A stretch of DNA of 64,000 nt, from contig JARWKL010000007.1 in NCBI GenBank assembly GCA_029961685.1, positions 14,269,013 through 14,333,012 on the forward strand, read 5' to 3'. Source of the stretch: Aristolochia californica. Taxonomy: Eukaryota > Streptophyta > Magnoliopsida > Piperales > Aristolochiaceae. The notes beneath the pieces are model-generated. The model was not told where the DNA came from. It did no database searches and worked only from the letters and a program-made list of their open reading frames with translations. Each line of letters starts with the position of its first letter. Position 1 is the stretch's first letter. Below are positions 13,480 through 24,037 of the stretch, piece by piece. Both the position numbers and the translations under genes were made by a program.

Positions 13480-14830
13480 GGGCAAAATAATGGCATGTTT
13501 GACTCGGGTAAATATCCGACCGCAAGTTCGCTTGAGAATTTAATGAGCGTTTGTTATTCTCTTTAAAAGCTTTGCATCCATAGCTCATTTGATTCTTTAA
13601 CATGTTTCAAACATGCATATCCATTTTTAAACATGTGTGGATGAAATATCTTTCTTGCAAAATTCCAAGCTATTAGGGTTGAACTAGTGGAATTTCCCAA
13701 ACTTGGATAACAAAACTTTTGTGTTCATTTCTGGTGTGTGAATAGATATTTTTTATTTACATTAGTTATTATTTTAAATATTTTCCACACATCAACTATA
13801 AAATTTTTATTTTGTTGTGATCTTTTCTGCCTTTTTTGGTTACGGGATGAAGGGGAAGCGAAAACTCAAAGTTCTGATTTAAGGAAAAAGTGTACATCTA
13901 AAATGGAAATGCACAATGCCCAAATGTAGAGAGAGATGTTTCCAAAGAGTGTCTATATGTTTTAGGGACCGTATGCATTTTTTCGTTTTTATATCTAACG
14001 GTTTTGCAATCGTCGGGAAACGGGGGAGGCAGGCGATTGTTAAAAGAGTGTTGACTTCAAATCCATAAGTCATTTCTTACAAAAATATAGCCCGTTACGT
14101 ATGAAAAATTACTTTACAATCATCTATGATTGTTAGCTCAACTTTTTGAATATGGGCAAAATAATGGCTTGTTTGACTCGGGCAAATATCCCACCGCACG
14201 TTCACTTGGGAATTTAATGAGCGTTTGTTATTCTCTTTAAAAGTTTTGGATCCATAGGTCATTTGAATCTTTAACACATGTTTCTGGAATGCATATCCAT
14301 TTTTAAAACATGTGTAGAAAAAATCTCCTTCATGTAAAATTCCAAGATATTAGTTTTGGACTAGTAGAATTTCCCATACTTGGATAACAAAACTTCTGTG
14401 TTCATTTGTGGTGTGTGAATAAATTTTCTTCATTTACTTTTTTTATTTTTTTAAACATTTTCTGTACATCAACTATGAAATTTTCATTTTTCTTTGATCT
14501 ATTTGCCTTTTTTGTGTGTGGGATGAAGGTACAGCGAAAAACTCGAAGTTTTGATTTAAGAAAAATGTGTACATCTAAAATGGAAATGCAAAATGCACAT
14601 ACGTAGAGATAGATAATTCCAAAGAGTGCCTGCAATTTTTAGGGATTGTAAGCACCTTTTCGTTTTTATATCTCAGGTTTTGCAATCGTCAGGAAAAATG
14701 GGTTGCGGAGGATTTTTATCTGAGTGTTGAATTGCTATCCATAACTCATTTCATACAAAAATATAGCCCATTACGCATGATAAATCACATTAGAATCATC
14801 TATGATTAATTATGTCAGCTTTTTTCAAAT
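13480..14830 (+). repeat. HOR block 8: dimer, A/B chimera then C
   Basis: The chimeric monomer at 13480 has the same A-to-B switch as block 3, with the same GGGTTGAACTAG next to the breakpoint and the same CATTTCTGGTGTG. C follows at 14154. It therefore descends from the block 3 event by super-repeat duplication rather than by a second crossover. Confidence 0.88.
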
Positions 14831-16853
14831 GGGCAAAATAATGGCATCTTTGACTCGAGTAAATATCATCGCAAGTTCACTTGAGAATTTAATGAGCGTT
14901 TGTTATTCTCTTTAAAAGCTTTGCATCCATAGCTCATTTGCATCTTTAACATGTTTCAAACATGCATATCCATTTTTAAAACATGTGTGGATGAAATCGC
15001 TTTCTTGCAAAATTCCAAGCTATTAGGGTTAAAATAGTGAAATTTCCCAAAATTGGATAACAAAACTTTTGTGTGCATTTGTGTTAGGTGAATAAATTTT
15101 TTTTATTTATATTTGTCATTGTTTTAAATTTTTTCCATACATCAACTATAAAATTTTCATTTTGTAGTAAGCTTTTTGCCTTGTTCGTTTTCGGGATGAA
15201 GGGAGAGCGAAAAGTCAAAGTTTTGATTTAAGAAAAAAGTGTACATCTAAAATGGAAAAGCACAATGCACAATTATAGGGAGAGATAATTCCAAAGAGTG
15301 TCCGTAATTTTTAGGGATTGTAAACTCTTTTTAGTTTTTATATCTCAGTTTTTGCAATCATCGGGAAAAAATGGTGGCAGAGGATTTTTAACTGAGTGTT
15401 GAATTGCAATCCATAATTCATTTCATACAAAAATATAGCCGGTTACGCATGATAAATCTCTTTACAATCATCTATGATTGTTAGCTAAAATTTTTTAAAA
15501 TGGGCAAAATTATGACTTGTTAAACTCGGGAAATATCCCGCCGCACGTTGACTTGAGAATTTAATGAGCATTTGATATTCTTTTTAAAAGCTTTGGATCC
15601 ATAGGTCATTTGAATCTTTAACATGTTTCAAGCACGCATATCCATTTTTAAAACATGTGTAGAAAAAATCTCCTTCATGTAAAATTCCAAGCTTAATAGG
15701 GTTGGACTAATGGAATTTCCCAAACTTGGATAACAAAACTTTTGTGTTCATTTGTGGTGTGGGAATAAATATTTTTTTATTTACAATGGTTATTATTTTA
15801 AATATTTTCCACACATCAACTATAAAAAATTTTATTTTGTTGTGATCTTTTTTGCCTTTTTTGTTTACGGGATAAAGGGGGGAGCGAAAACTCAAAGTTC
15901 TGATTTAAGAAAAAAGTGTACATCTATAATGGAAATTCACAATGCACAAATGTAGAGAGAGATATTTCCAAAGAGTGTCTGTATGTTTTGAGGATCGTAT
16001 GCACTTTTTCCTTTTTATATCTAAGGTTTTGCAATCGTCGGGAAACGGGGGAGGCGGGCGATTTTTAACTGAGTGTTGACTTCAAATCCATAAGTCATTT
16101 CTTACAAAAATATAGCCCGTTACGCATGTCAAATCACTTTACAATCACCTATGATTGTTAGCTCAACTTTTTGAATATGGGCAAAATAAGGGCTTGTTTG
16201 ACTCGGGCAAATATCCCACCGCACGTTCACTTGTGAATTTAGTGAGCGTTTGTTATTCTCTTTAAAAGCTTTGGATCCATAGGTCATTTGAATCTTTAAC
16301 AAGTTTCTGGCATTCATATCCATTTTTAAAACATGTGCAGAAAAAATTTCCTTCATGTAAAATTCCAAGATATTAGTTTTGCACTAGTGGAATTTCCCAA
16401 ACTTTGATAACAAAACTTTTGTGTTCATTTGTGGTGTGTGAATAAATTTTCTTCATTTACTTTTTTTATTGTTTTAAACTTTTTCCGTACATCAACTATG
16501 AAATTTTCATTTTACTGTGATCTATTTGCCTTTTTTGTTTACGGGATGAAGGGAGAGGGAAAAACTCGAAGTTTTGACTTAAGAAAAATGTGTACATCTA
16601 AAATGGAAGTGCAAAATGCACATATGTAGTGAGAGATAATTCCAAAGAGTGTCTGTAATTTTTAGGGATTGTAAGCACCTTTTCGATTTTATATCTCAGG
16701 TTTTGCAATCGTCGGGAAAAATGGGTTGCGGAGGATTTTTAACTGAGTGTTGAATTGCAATCCATAAGTCATTTCATACAAAAATATAGCCCGTTACGCA
16801 TGATAAATCACATTACAATCATCTATGATTAATTATGTAAGCTTTTTGCAAAT
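14831..16853 (+). repeat. HOR block 9: A-B-C
   Basis: Monomers start at 14831 (A), 15502 (B) and 16179 (C). The copy of block 4 at an offset of 9,442 bases, sharing GTGTGGGAATAAATA in B and GTAGTGAGAG in C. Similarity to block 4 falls to the background level after about 16.64 kb. Confidence 0.9.
16040..16060 (+). other. G-rich patch specific to type B (representative)
   Basis: A run with three G-tracts of 3, 5 and 3 bases plus a GG, preceded by GCAATCGTC. It is the only strongly GC-rich stretch in an AT-rich monomer and occurs once per intact HOR, always on the plus strand. A and C have GAAAAATTGGTGGCAG or GAAAAATGGGTTGCGG at the same place. It could form a two-layer or imperfect three-layer G-quadruplex, which is inference. 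Confidence 0.7.
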
Positions 16854-18651
16854 GGGCAATATAATGGCGTGTTTGACTCGGGTAAATCTCCCATCGCAAG
16901 TTTACTTGAGAATTTAATGAGCGTTTGTTATTCTCTTTAAAATCTCTTTCTTGCAAAATTCTAAGCTATTAGGGTTAAACTAGTGGAATTTCCAAAAAGT
17001 GGATAACAAAACTTTTGTATTCATTAGTGTTGGGTGAATAAATTTTTTTTATTTATATTTGATATTATTTTAATTTTTTTCCAAACATCAACTATAAAAT
17101 TTTCATTTTGTTGTAAACTTTTCGCCTTGTTTGTTCTCAGGATGTAGGGAGAACGAAAAGTCAAAATTTTGATTTAAGAAAAAAGTGTACATCTAAAATG
17201 GAAAAGCACAGTGCAAAATTGTAGGGAGAGATAATTCCAAAGAGTGTCTGTAATTTTTAGGGATTGTAAGCTCTTTTTAGTTTTTATATCTCAGGTTTTG
17301 CAATCGTCGGGAAAAATTGGTGGCAGAGGATTTTTAACTGAGTGTTGAATTGCAATTCATAAGTCATTTCATACAAAAATATAGCCCGTTACACATGATA
17401 AATCAATTTACAATCATCTATGATTGTTAGATCAAATTTTTGAAAATGGGCAAACTAATGACTTGTTAGACTCGGGTAAATATCCCACAGCACGTTCACT
17501 TGAGAATTTAATGAGCGTTTGTTATTATCTTTAAAAGCTTAGGATGCATAGGTCATTTGAATCTTTAACATGTTTCACACATGCATATCCATTTTTAAAA
17601 CATGTGTAGAAAAATTCTCCTTCATGTAAAATTCCAAGCTTAATAGGGTTGGACTAATGGAATTTCCCAAACTTGGATAACAAAACTTTTGTGTTCATTT
17701 GTGGTGTGTGAATAGATATTTTTATTTACATTAGTTATTATTTTAAATATTTTCCACACATCAACTATGAAATTTTTATTTTGTTGTGATCTTTTTTTCC
17801 TTTTTTGTTTACGGGATGAAGGGGGAGCGAAAACTCAAAGTTCTGATTTAAGAAAAAAGTGTACATCTAAAATGGAAATGCACAATGCACAAGTGTAGAG
17901 AGAGATATTTCCAAAAAGTGTCTGTATGTTTTAGGGATCGTATGTACTCTTTCGTTTTTATATCTAAGGCTTTGCAATCGTCGGGAATGGGGGAGGCGGG
18001 CGATTTTTAACTGAGTGTTGACTTCAAATCCATAAGTCATTTCTTACAAAAATATAGCCCGTTACGCATGACAAATCACTTTACAATCATCTATGATTGT
18101 TAGCTCGACTTTTTGAATATGAGCAAAATAATGGCTTGTTTGACTCGGGCAAATATCCCACCGCACGTTCACTTGAGAATGAGCGTTTGTTATTCTCTTT
18201 AAAAGCTTTGGATCCATAGGACATTTGAATCTTTAACAAGTTTTTGCCATGCATATCCATTTTAAAAACATGTGTTGAAAAAATCTCCTTCATGTAAAAT
18301 TCCAAGATATTAATTTTGGACTAGTGGAATTTCCCAAAGTTGGATAAAAAAACTTTTGTGTTCATTTGTGGTGTGTGAATTAATTTTCTTCATTTACTTT
18401 TTTTATTTTTTAAACTATTTTTGCACATCAACTATGAAATTTTCATTTTGCTATGATTTATTTGCCTTTTTTGTTTACGGGGTGAAGGGAGAGTAAAAAA
18501 CTCGAAGTTTTGATTCAAGAAAAATGTGTACATCTAAAAAGGAAATGAACAATGCACATATGTAGAGAGAGATAATTCCAAAGAGTGCCCTTTACGCATG
18601 ATAAATCATATTACAATCATCTATGATTAATTATGTAAGCTTTTTGTTAAC
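16854..18651 (+). repeat. HOR block 10: A-B-C with two internal deletions
   Basis: Monomers start at 16854 (A, 594 bp), 17448 (B, 673 bp) and 18121 (C, 531 bp). A lost about 79 bp at 16938-16942, joining CTCTTTAAAA to TCTCTTTCTTGC with an AAA overlap. C lost about 142 bp at 18586-18591, joining AAAGAGTGCC to CTTTACGCATG, and 5 bp near 18177. The A variants match 9433 rather than 7412. Confidence 0.88.
18083..18100. other. Dyad ACAATCAT-CT-ATGATTGT (representative)
   Basis: A perfect inverted repeat with 8-bp arms and a 2-bp spacer, about 25-35 bases before the anchor of most B and C monomers. Before A monomers the right arm is altered (ATGATTAATT), so the dyad is broken there. It could be a protein-binding site or a cruciform-prone spot; no known factor is assigned. 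Confidence 0.75.
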
Positions 18652-19998
18652 GGGAAAGATAATGGCAGGTTTGACTCAGGTAAATATCCCACCGCAAGTT
18701 CACTTGAGAATTTAATGAGCGTTTGTTATTCTCTTTAAAAGCTTTGCATCCATAGCTCATTTGTATCTTTAACATGTATCAAACACACATATCCAATTTT
18801 AAAACATGTGTGGATTAATTCTCTTTCTTGCAAAATTCAATGCTATTAGGGTTAAACTTGTGGAATTTCCCAAAATTGGATTAGAAAACTTTTGTGTTCA
18901 TTTGTGTTGGGTGAATAAATTTTCTTTATTTGTATTTGTTATTGTTTCAAATATTTTCCATACATCGACTATAAAATTTTCATTTTGTTGTAAGCTTTTT
19001 GTCTTGTTTGTTTTCGAGATGAAGGGAAAGCGAAAAGTCAAAGTTTTGATTTAAGAAAAAAGTGTACATCTAAAATGGAAAAGCACAATGCACAATTGTA
19101 GGGAGAGATAATTCCAAAGAGTGTCTGTAATTTTTAGGGATTGTAAACTCTTTTTAGTTTTTATATCTCAGGTTTTCAATCGTCGGGAAAAATTGGTGGC
19201 AGAGGATTTTTAACTGAGTGTTGAATTGCAATCCATAAGTCATTTCATACAAAAATATAGCCCGTTACGCATGATAAATCACTTTACAATCATCTATGAT
19301 TGTTAGATCAAATTTTTGAAAATGGGCAAAATAATGACTTGTTAGACTCAGGTAAATATCACACCGCACGTTCACTTGAGAATTTAATGAGCGTCTGTTA
19401 TTCTCTTTAAAAGTTTTGGATCCATAGGTCATTTGAATCTTTAACATGTTTCTGGCATGCATATCCATCTTTAAAACATGTGTAGAAAAAATCTCCTTCA
19501 AGTAAAATTCCTAGATATTAGTTTTGGACTAGTGGAATTTCCCAAACATGGATACCAAAACTTTTGTGTTCATTTGTGGTGTGTAAATAAATTTTCTTCA
19601 TTTACCTTTTTTATTGTTTTAAACTTTCTCCGTACATCAGCTATGAAATTTTCATTTTGCTGTGATCTATTTGCCTTTTTTGTTTACGAGCTGAAGGGAG
19701 AGCGAAAAACTCGAAGTTTTGATTTAAGAAAAATGTGTACATCTAAAAAGGAAATGAACAATGCACATATGTAGAGAGAGATAATTCCAAAGAGTGCCTG
19801 TAATTTTTAGGGATTGTAAGCACCTTTTCGTTTTTATATCTCAGGTTTTGCAATCGTCGGGAAAAATGGGTTTAGGAGGATTTTTAATTGAGTGTTGAAT
19901 TGCAATCCATAAGTAATTTCATACAAAAATATAGCCCGCTACGCATGATAAATTACATTACAATCATCTATGATTAATTATGTCAGCTTTTTGCAAAT
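18652..19998 (+). repeat. HOR block 11: dimer, A then B/C chimera
   Basis: A at 18652 has a variant anchor, TTTTTGTTAACGGGAAAGA, and GGATTAATTCTC, both shared with the A at 21343. The chimera at 19324 is B at its head and C from about 19450 on (TTTCTGGCATGC, GATATTAGTTTTGG). It is the first half of a 2.69 kb four-monomer unit. Confidence 0.86.
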
Positions 19999-21342
19999 GG
20001 GCAAAATAATGGCATGTTTGACTCAGGTAAATATCCCACCGCAAGTTCACTTGAGAATTTAATGAGCGTTTGTTATTCTCTTTAAAAGCTTTGCATCCAT
20101 AGCTGATTTGCATCTTTAAGATGTTTCAAACAGGCATATCCATTTTTAAAACATGTGTGGATGAAGTCTCTTTCTTGCAAAATTCCAAGCTATTTGGGTT
20201 AAACTTGTGGAATTTCCCAAAATTGTATAACAAAACTTTTGTGTTCATTTGTGTTGGGTGAATCAATTTTCTTTCCTTATATTTTTTATTGTTTTAAATT
20301 TTTTCCATACGTCAACTATAAAATTTTCATTTTGTTGTAAGTTTTTGCCTTGTTTGTTTTCGGGATGAAGGGAGAGCGAAAAGTCAAAGTTTTGATTTAA
20401 GAAAAAAGTGTACATCTAAAATGGAAAAGTACAATACACAATTGTAGGGAGAGATAATTCCAAAGAGTGTCTGTAATTTTTAGGGATTGTAAACTCTTTT
20501 TAGTTTTTATATCTCAGGTTTTCAATCGTCGGGAAAAATATGTGGCAGCGGATTTTTAACTGAGTGTTGAATTGCAAACCATAAGTCATTTCATACAAAA
20601 ATATAGCCTGTTCGCATGATAAATCACTTGACAATCATCGATGATTGTTAGATCAAATTTTTGAAAATGGGCAAAATAATGACTTGTTAGACTCAGGTAA
20701 ATATCCCACCGCACGTTGACTTGAGAATTTAATGAGCGTTTGTTATTCTCTTTAAAAGCTTGTATCCATAGGTCATTTGAATCTTTAACATGTTTCAAGC
20801 ATGCATATCCATTTTTAAAACATGTGTAGAAAAATTTCCTTCATGTAAAATTCCAAGCTTAATAGGGTTGGACTAATGGAATTTCCCAAACATGGATAAC
20901 AAAACTTTTGTGTTCATTTGTGGTGTGTGAATAAATTTTCTTCATTTACTTTTTTTATTGTTTTAAACTTTTTCTGTACATCAACTATGAATTTTTTATT
21001 TTGTTGTGATCTATTTGCCTTTTTTGTTTACGGGGTGAAGGGAGAGCAAAAAACTCGAAGTTTTGATTTAAGAAAAATGTGTACATCTAAAACGGAAATG
21101 AACAATGCATATATGTAGAGAGAGATAATTCCAAAGAGTGCCGGTAATTTTTAGGGATTGTAAGCACCTTTTCGTTTTTATATCTCAGGTTTTGCAATCG
21201 TCGGGAAAAATGGGTTGAGGAGGATTTTAAACAGAGTGTTGAATAGCAATCCAGAAGTCATTTCATACAAAAATATAGCCCGTTACACATGATAAATCAC
21301 ATTACAATCATCTATGATTAATTACGTAAGTTTTTTGTTAAT
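19999..21342 (+). repeat. HOR block 12: dimer, A then B/C chimera
   Basis: A at 19999 carries AAACAGGCATATCC, TATTTGGGTTAAAC, AATTGTATAAC and TACGTCAAC, shared with the A monomers at 22691 and, in part, 26061. The chimera at 20669 stays B until about 20880 and becomes C by 20925, a breakpoint different from block 11. Confidence 0.86.
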
Positions 21343-22690
21343 GGGAAAAATAATTGCATGTTTGACTCGGGTAAATATCCCACCGCAAGTTCACTTGAGA
21401 ATTTAATGAGCGTTTGTTATTCTCTTTAAAAGCTTTGCATCCATAGCTCATTTGCATCTTTAACATGTATCAAATACGCATATCCATTTTTAAAACATGT
21501 GTGGATTAATTCTCTTTCTTGCAAAATTCATAGCTATTAGGGTTAAACTAGTGGAATTTTCCAAAATTGGATAAGAAAACTTTTGTGTTCATTTGTGTTG
21601 GGTGAATAAATTTTCTTTATTTATATTTGTTAATGTTTTAAATTTTTTCCATACATCGACTATAAAATTTTCATTTTGTTGTAAGCTTTTTGCCTTGTTT
21701 GTTTTCGAGATGAAGGGAGAGCGAAAAGTCAAAGTTTTGATTTAAGAAAAAAGTGTACATCTAAAATGGAAAAGCACAATGCAAAATTTTAGGGAGAGAT
21801 AATTCCAAAGAGTGTCTGTAATTTTTAGGGATTGCAAGCTCTTTTTAATTTTTATATCTCAGGTTTTGCAATCGTCGGGAAAAATTGGTGGCAGAGGATT
21901 TTTAACTGAATGTTGAATTGCAATCCATAAGTCATTTCATACAAAAATATAGCCCGTTATGCATGATAAATCACTCTACAATCATCTATGATTGTTAGCT
22001 CAACTTTTTGAATATGGGCAAATTAATGGCTTGTTTGACTCTGGCAAATATCCCACCGCACGTTCACTTGAGAATTTAATGAGCGTTTGTTATTCTCTTT
22101 AAAAGCTTTGGATCCATAGGTCATTTGAATCTTTAACATATTTCTGGCATGCATATCCATTTTTAAAACATGTGCAGAAAAAATCTCCTGCATGTAAAAT
22201 TCCAAGATATTAGTTTTGGACTAGTGGAATTTCCCAAACTTGGATAACAAAACTTTTGTGTTCATTTGTGGTGTGTGAATAAATTTTCTTCATTTACTTT
22301 TTTTCTTGTTTTAAACTTTTTCCATACATTAACTATGAAATTTTCATTTTGTTGTGATCTATTTACCTTTTTTGTTTACGGGATGAAGGTAGAGCGAAAA
22401 ACTCGAAGTTTTGATTTAAGAAAAATGTGTACATCTAAAAAGGAAATGCACAATGCACATTTGTAGAGAGAGATAATTTCAAAGAGTGTCTGTAATTTTT
22501 AGGGATTGTAAGCACCTTTTCATTTTTATGTCTCAGGTTTTGCAATCGTCGGGAAAAATGGGTTGCAGAGGAATTTTAATTGAGTGTTGAATTGCAATCC
22601 ATAAGTCATTTCATAAAAAAATATAGCCCGTTATGCATGATAAATCACATTACAATCATCTATGATTAATTATGTCAGCTTTTTGCAAAT
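21343..22690 (+). repeat. HOR block 13: dimer, A then C, B missing
   Basis: A at 21343 is the sister of the A at 18652. The next monomer, at 22016, has a full C head (GCTCAACTTTTTGAATATGG) directly after an A tail, so a whole B is absent. The switch lies in the segment around the ATCATCTATGATTG dyad, about 21960-22000. Confidence 0.86.
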
Positions 22691-24037
22691 GGGGAAAATA
22701 ATGGCATGTTTGACTCAGGTAAATATCTCACCGCAAGTTCACTTGAGAATTTAATGAGTGTTTGTTATTCTCTTTAAAAGCTTTGCATCCATAGCTCATT
22801 TGCATCTTTAACTTGTTTCAAACAGGCATATCCATTTTTAAAACATGAGCGGATGAAATCTCTTTCTTGCAAAATTCCAAGCTATTTGGGTTAAACTATT
22901 GGAATTTCCCAAAATTGTATAACAAAACTTTTGTGTTCATTTGTGTTGGGTGAATAAATTTTCTTTATTTATATTTTTTATTGTTTTAAATTTTTTCCAT
23001 ACGTCAACTATAAAATTTTCATTTTGTTGTAAGCTTTTTGCCTTGTTTGTTTTCGGGATGAAGGGAGAGTGAAAAGTCAAAGTTTTGATTTAAGAAAAAA
23101 GTGTACATCTAAAATGGGAAAGTACAATGCACAATTGTAGGGAGAGATAATTCTAAAGAGTGTCTATAATTTTTAGGGATTGTAAACTCTTTTTAGTTTT
23201 TATATCTCAGGTTTTCAATCGTCGGGAAAAATTGGTGGCAGCGGATTTTTAACAGAGTGTTGAATTGCAATCCATAAGTCATTTCATACAAAAATATAGC
23301 CCATCACGCATGATAAATCACTTTACAATCATCTATGATTGTTAGATCAAATTTTTGAAAATGGGAAAATAATGACTTGTTAGACTCAGGTAAATATCCC
23401 ACAACACGTTCACTTGAGAATTTAATGAGCGTTTGTTATTCTCTTTAAAAGCTCTGGATCCATAGGTCATTTGAATCTTTAACATGTTTCAAGCATGCAT
23501 ATCCATTTTTAAAACAAGTGTAGAAAAGATCTCGTTCATGTAAAATTCCAAGCTTAATAGGGTTGGACTGCTGGAATTTCCCAAACATGGATAACAAAAC
23601 TTTTGTGTTCATTTGTGGTGTGTGAATAAATTTTCTTCATTTACTTTTTTTATTGTTTTAAACTTTTTCCGTACATCAACTATGAAATTTTCATTTTGCT
23701 GTGATCTATTTGCCTTTTTTGTTTATGGGATGAAGGGAGAGCGAAAAACTCGAAGTTTTGATTTAAGAAAAATGTGTACATCTAAAACAGAAATGCACAA
23801 TGCACATATGTAGAGAGAGATAATTCCAAAGAGTGTCAGTAATTTTTTGGGATTGTAAGCACCTTTTTGTGTTTATATCTCATGTTTTGCAATCGTCGGG
23901 AAAAATGGGCTGCGGAGGATTTTTAACTGAGTGTTGAATTGCAATCCATAAGTCATTTCATACAAAAATACAGCCCGTTACACTTGATAAATCACATTAC
24001 AATCATCAATGATTAATTATGTCAGCTTTTTGCAAAA
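22691..24037 (+). repeat. HOR block 14: dimer, A then B/C chimera
   Basis: A at 22691 is the sister of the A at 19999. The chimera at 23363 is B to about 23570 (GCTTAATAGGGTTGGAC) and C from about 23620 (GTGTGTGAATAAATTTTC). Offsets to block 12 are 2,692-2,694 bases for both monomers. Confidence 0.86.

Larger units (their letters stand above)
10510..16640 (+). repeat. 9.44 kb super-repeat, copy 2
   Basis: Partner of 1.08-7.2 kb. It keeps the full-length C at 10778 where copy 1 has a 17-bp loss. Beyond 16.64 kb the closest relative becomes the HOR at 9.43 kb instead of the one at 7.41 kb. Confidence 0.85.
18652..21342 (+). repeat. 2.69 kb tetramer unit, copy 1
   Basis: Order A, B/C, A', B/C'. 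The A at 18652 matches the A at 21343, and the A' at 19999 matches the A' at 22691, better than A and A' match each other. The repeating unit is therefore four monomers, not two. Confidence 0.8.
21343..24037 (+). repeat. 2.69 kb tetramer unit, copy 2
   Basis: Second copy of the four-monomer unit, with a C in place of the first B/C chimera. Anchor offsets to copy 1 are 2,691, 2,692, 2,692 and 2,694 bases. Confidence 0.8.

Noticed and set aside
16040..16055. CENP-B box in the G-rich patch of type B
   Set aside because: GTCGGGAAACGGGG aligned to the box core keeps seven of nine essential bases, but the leading T and the C of CGGG are wrong. Shifting the frame makes the spacing one base too long. 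Not enough to claim a box.
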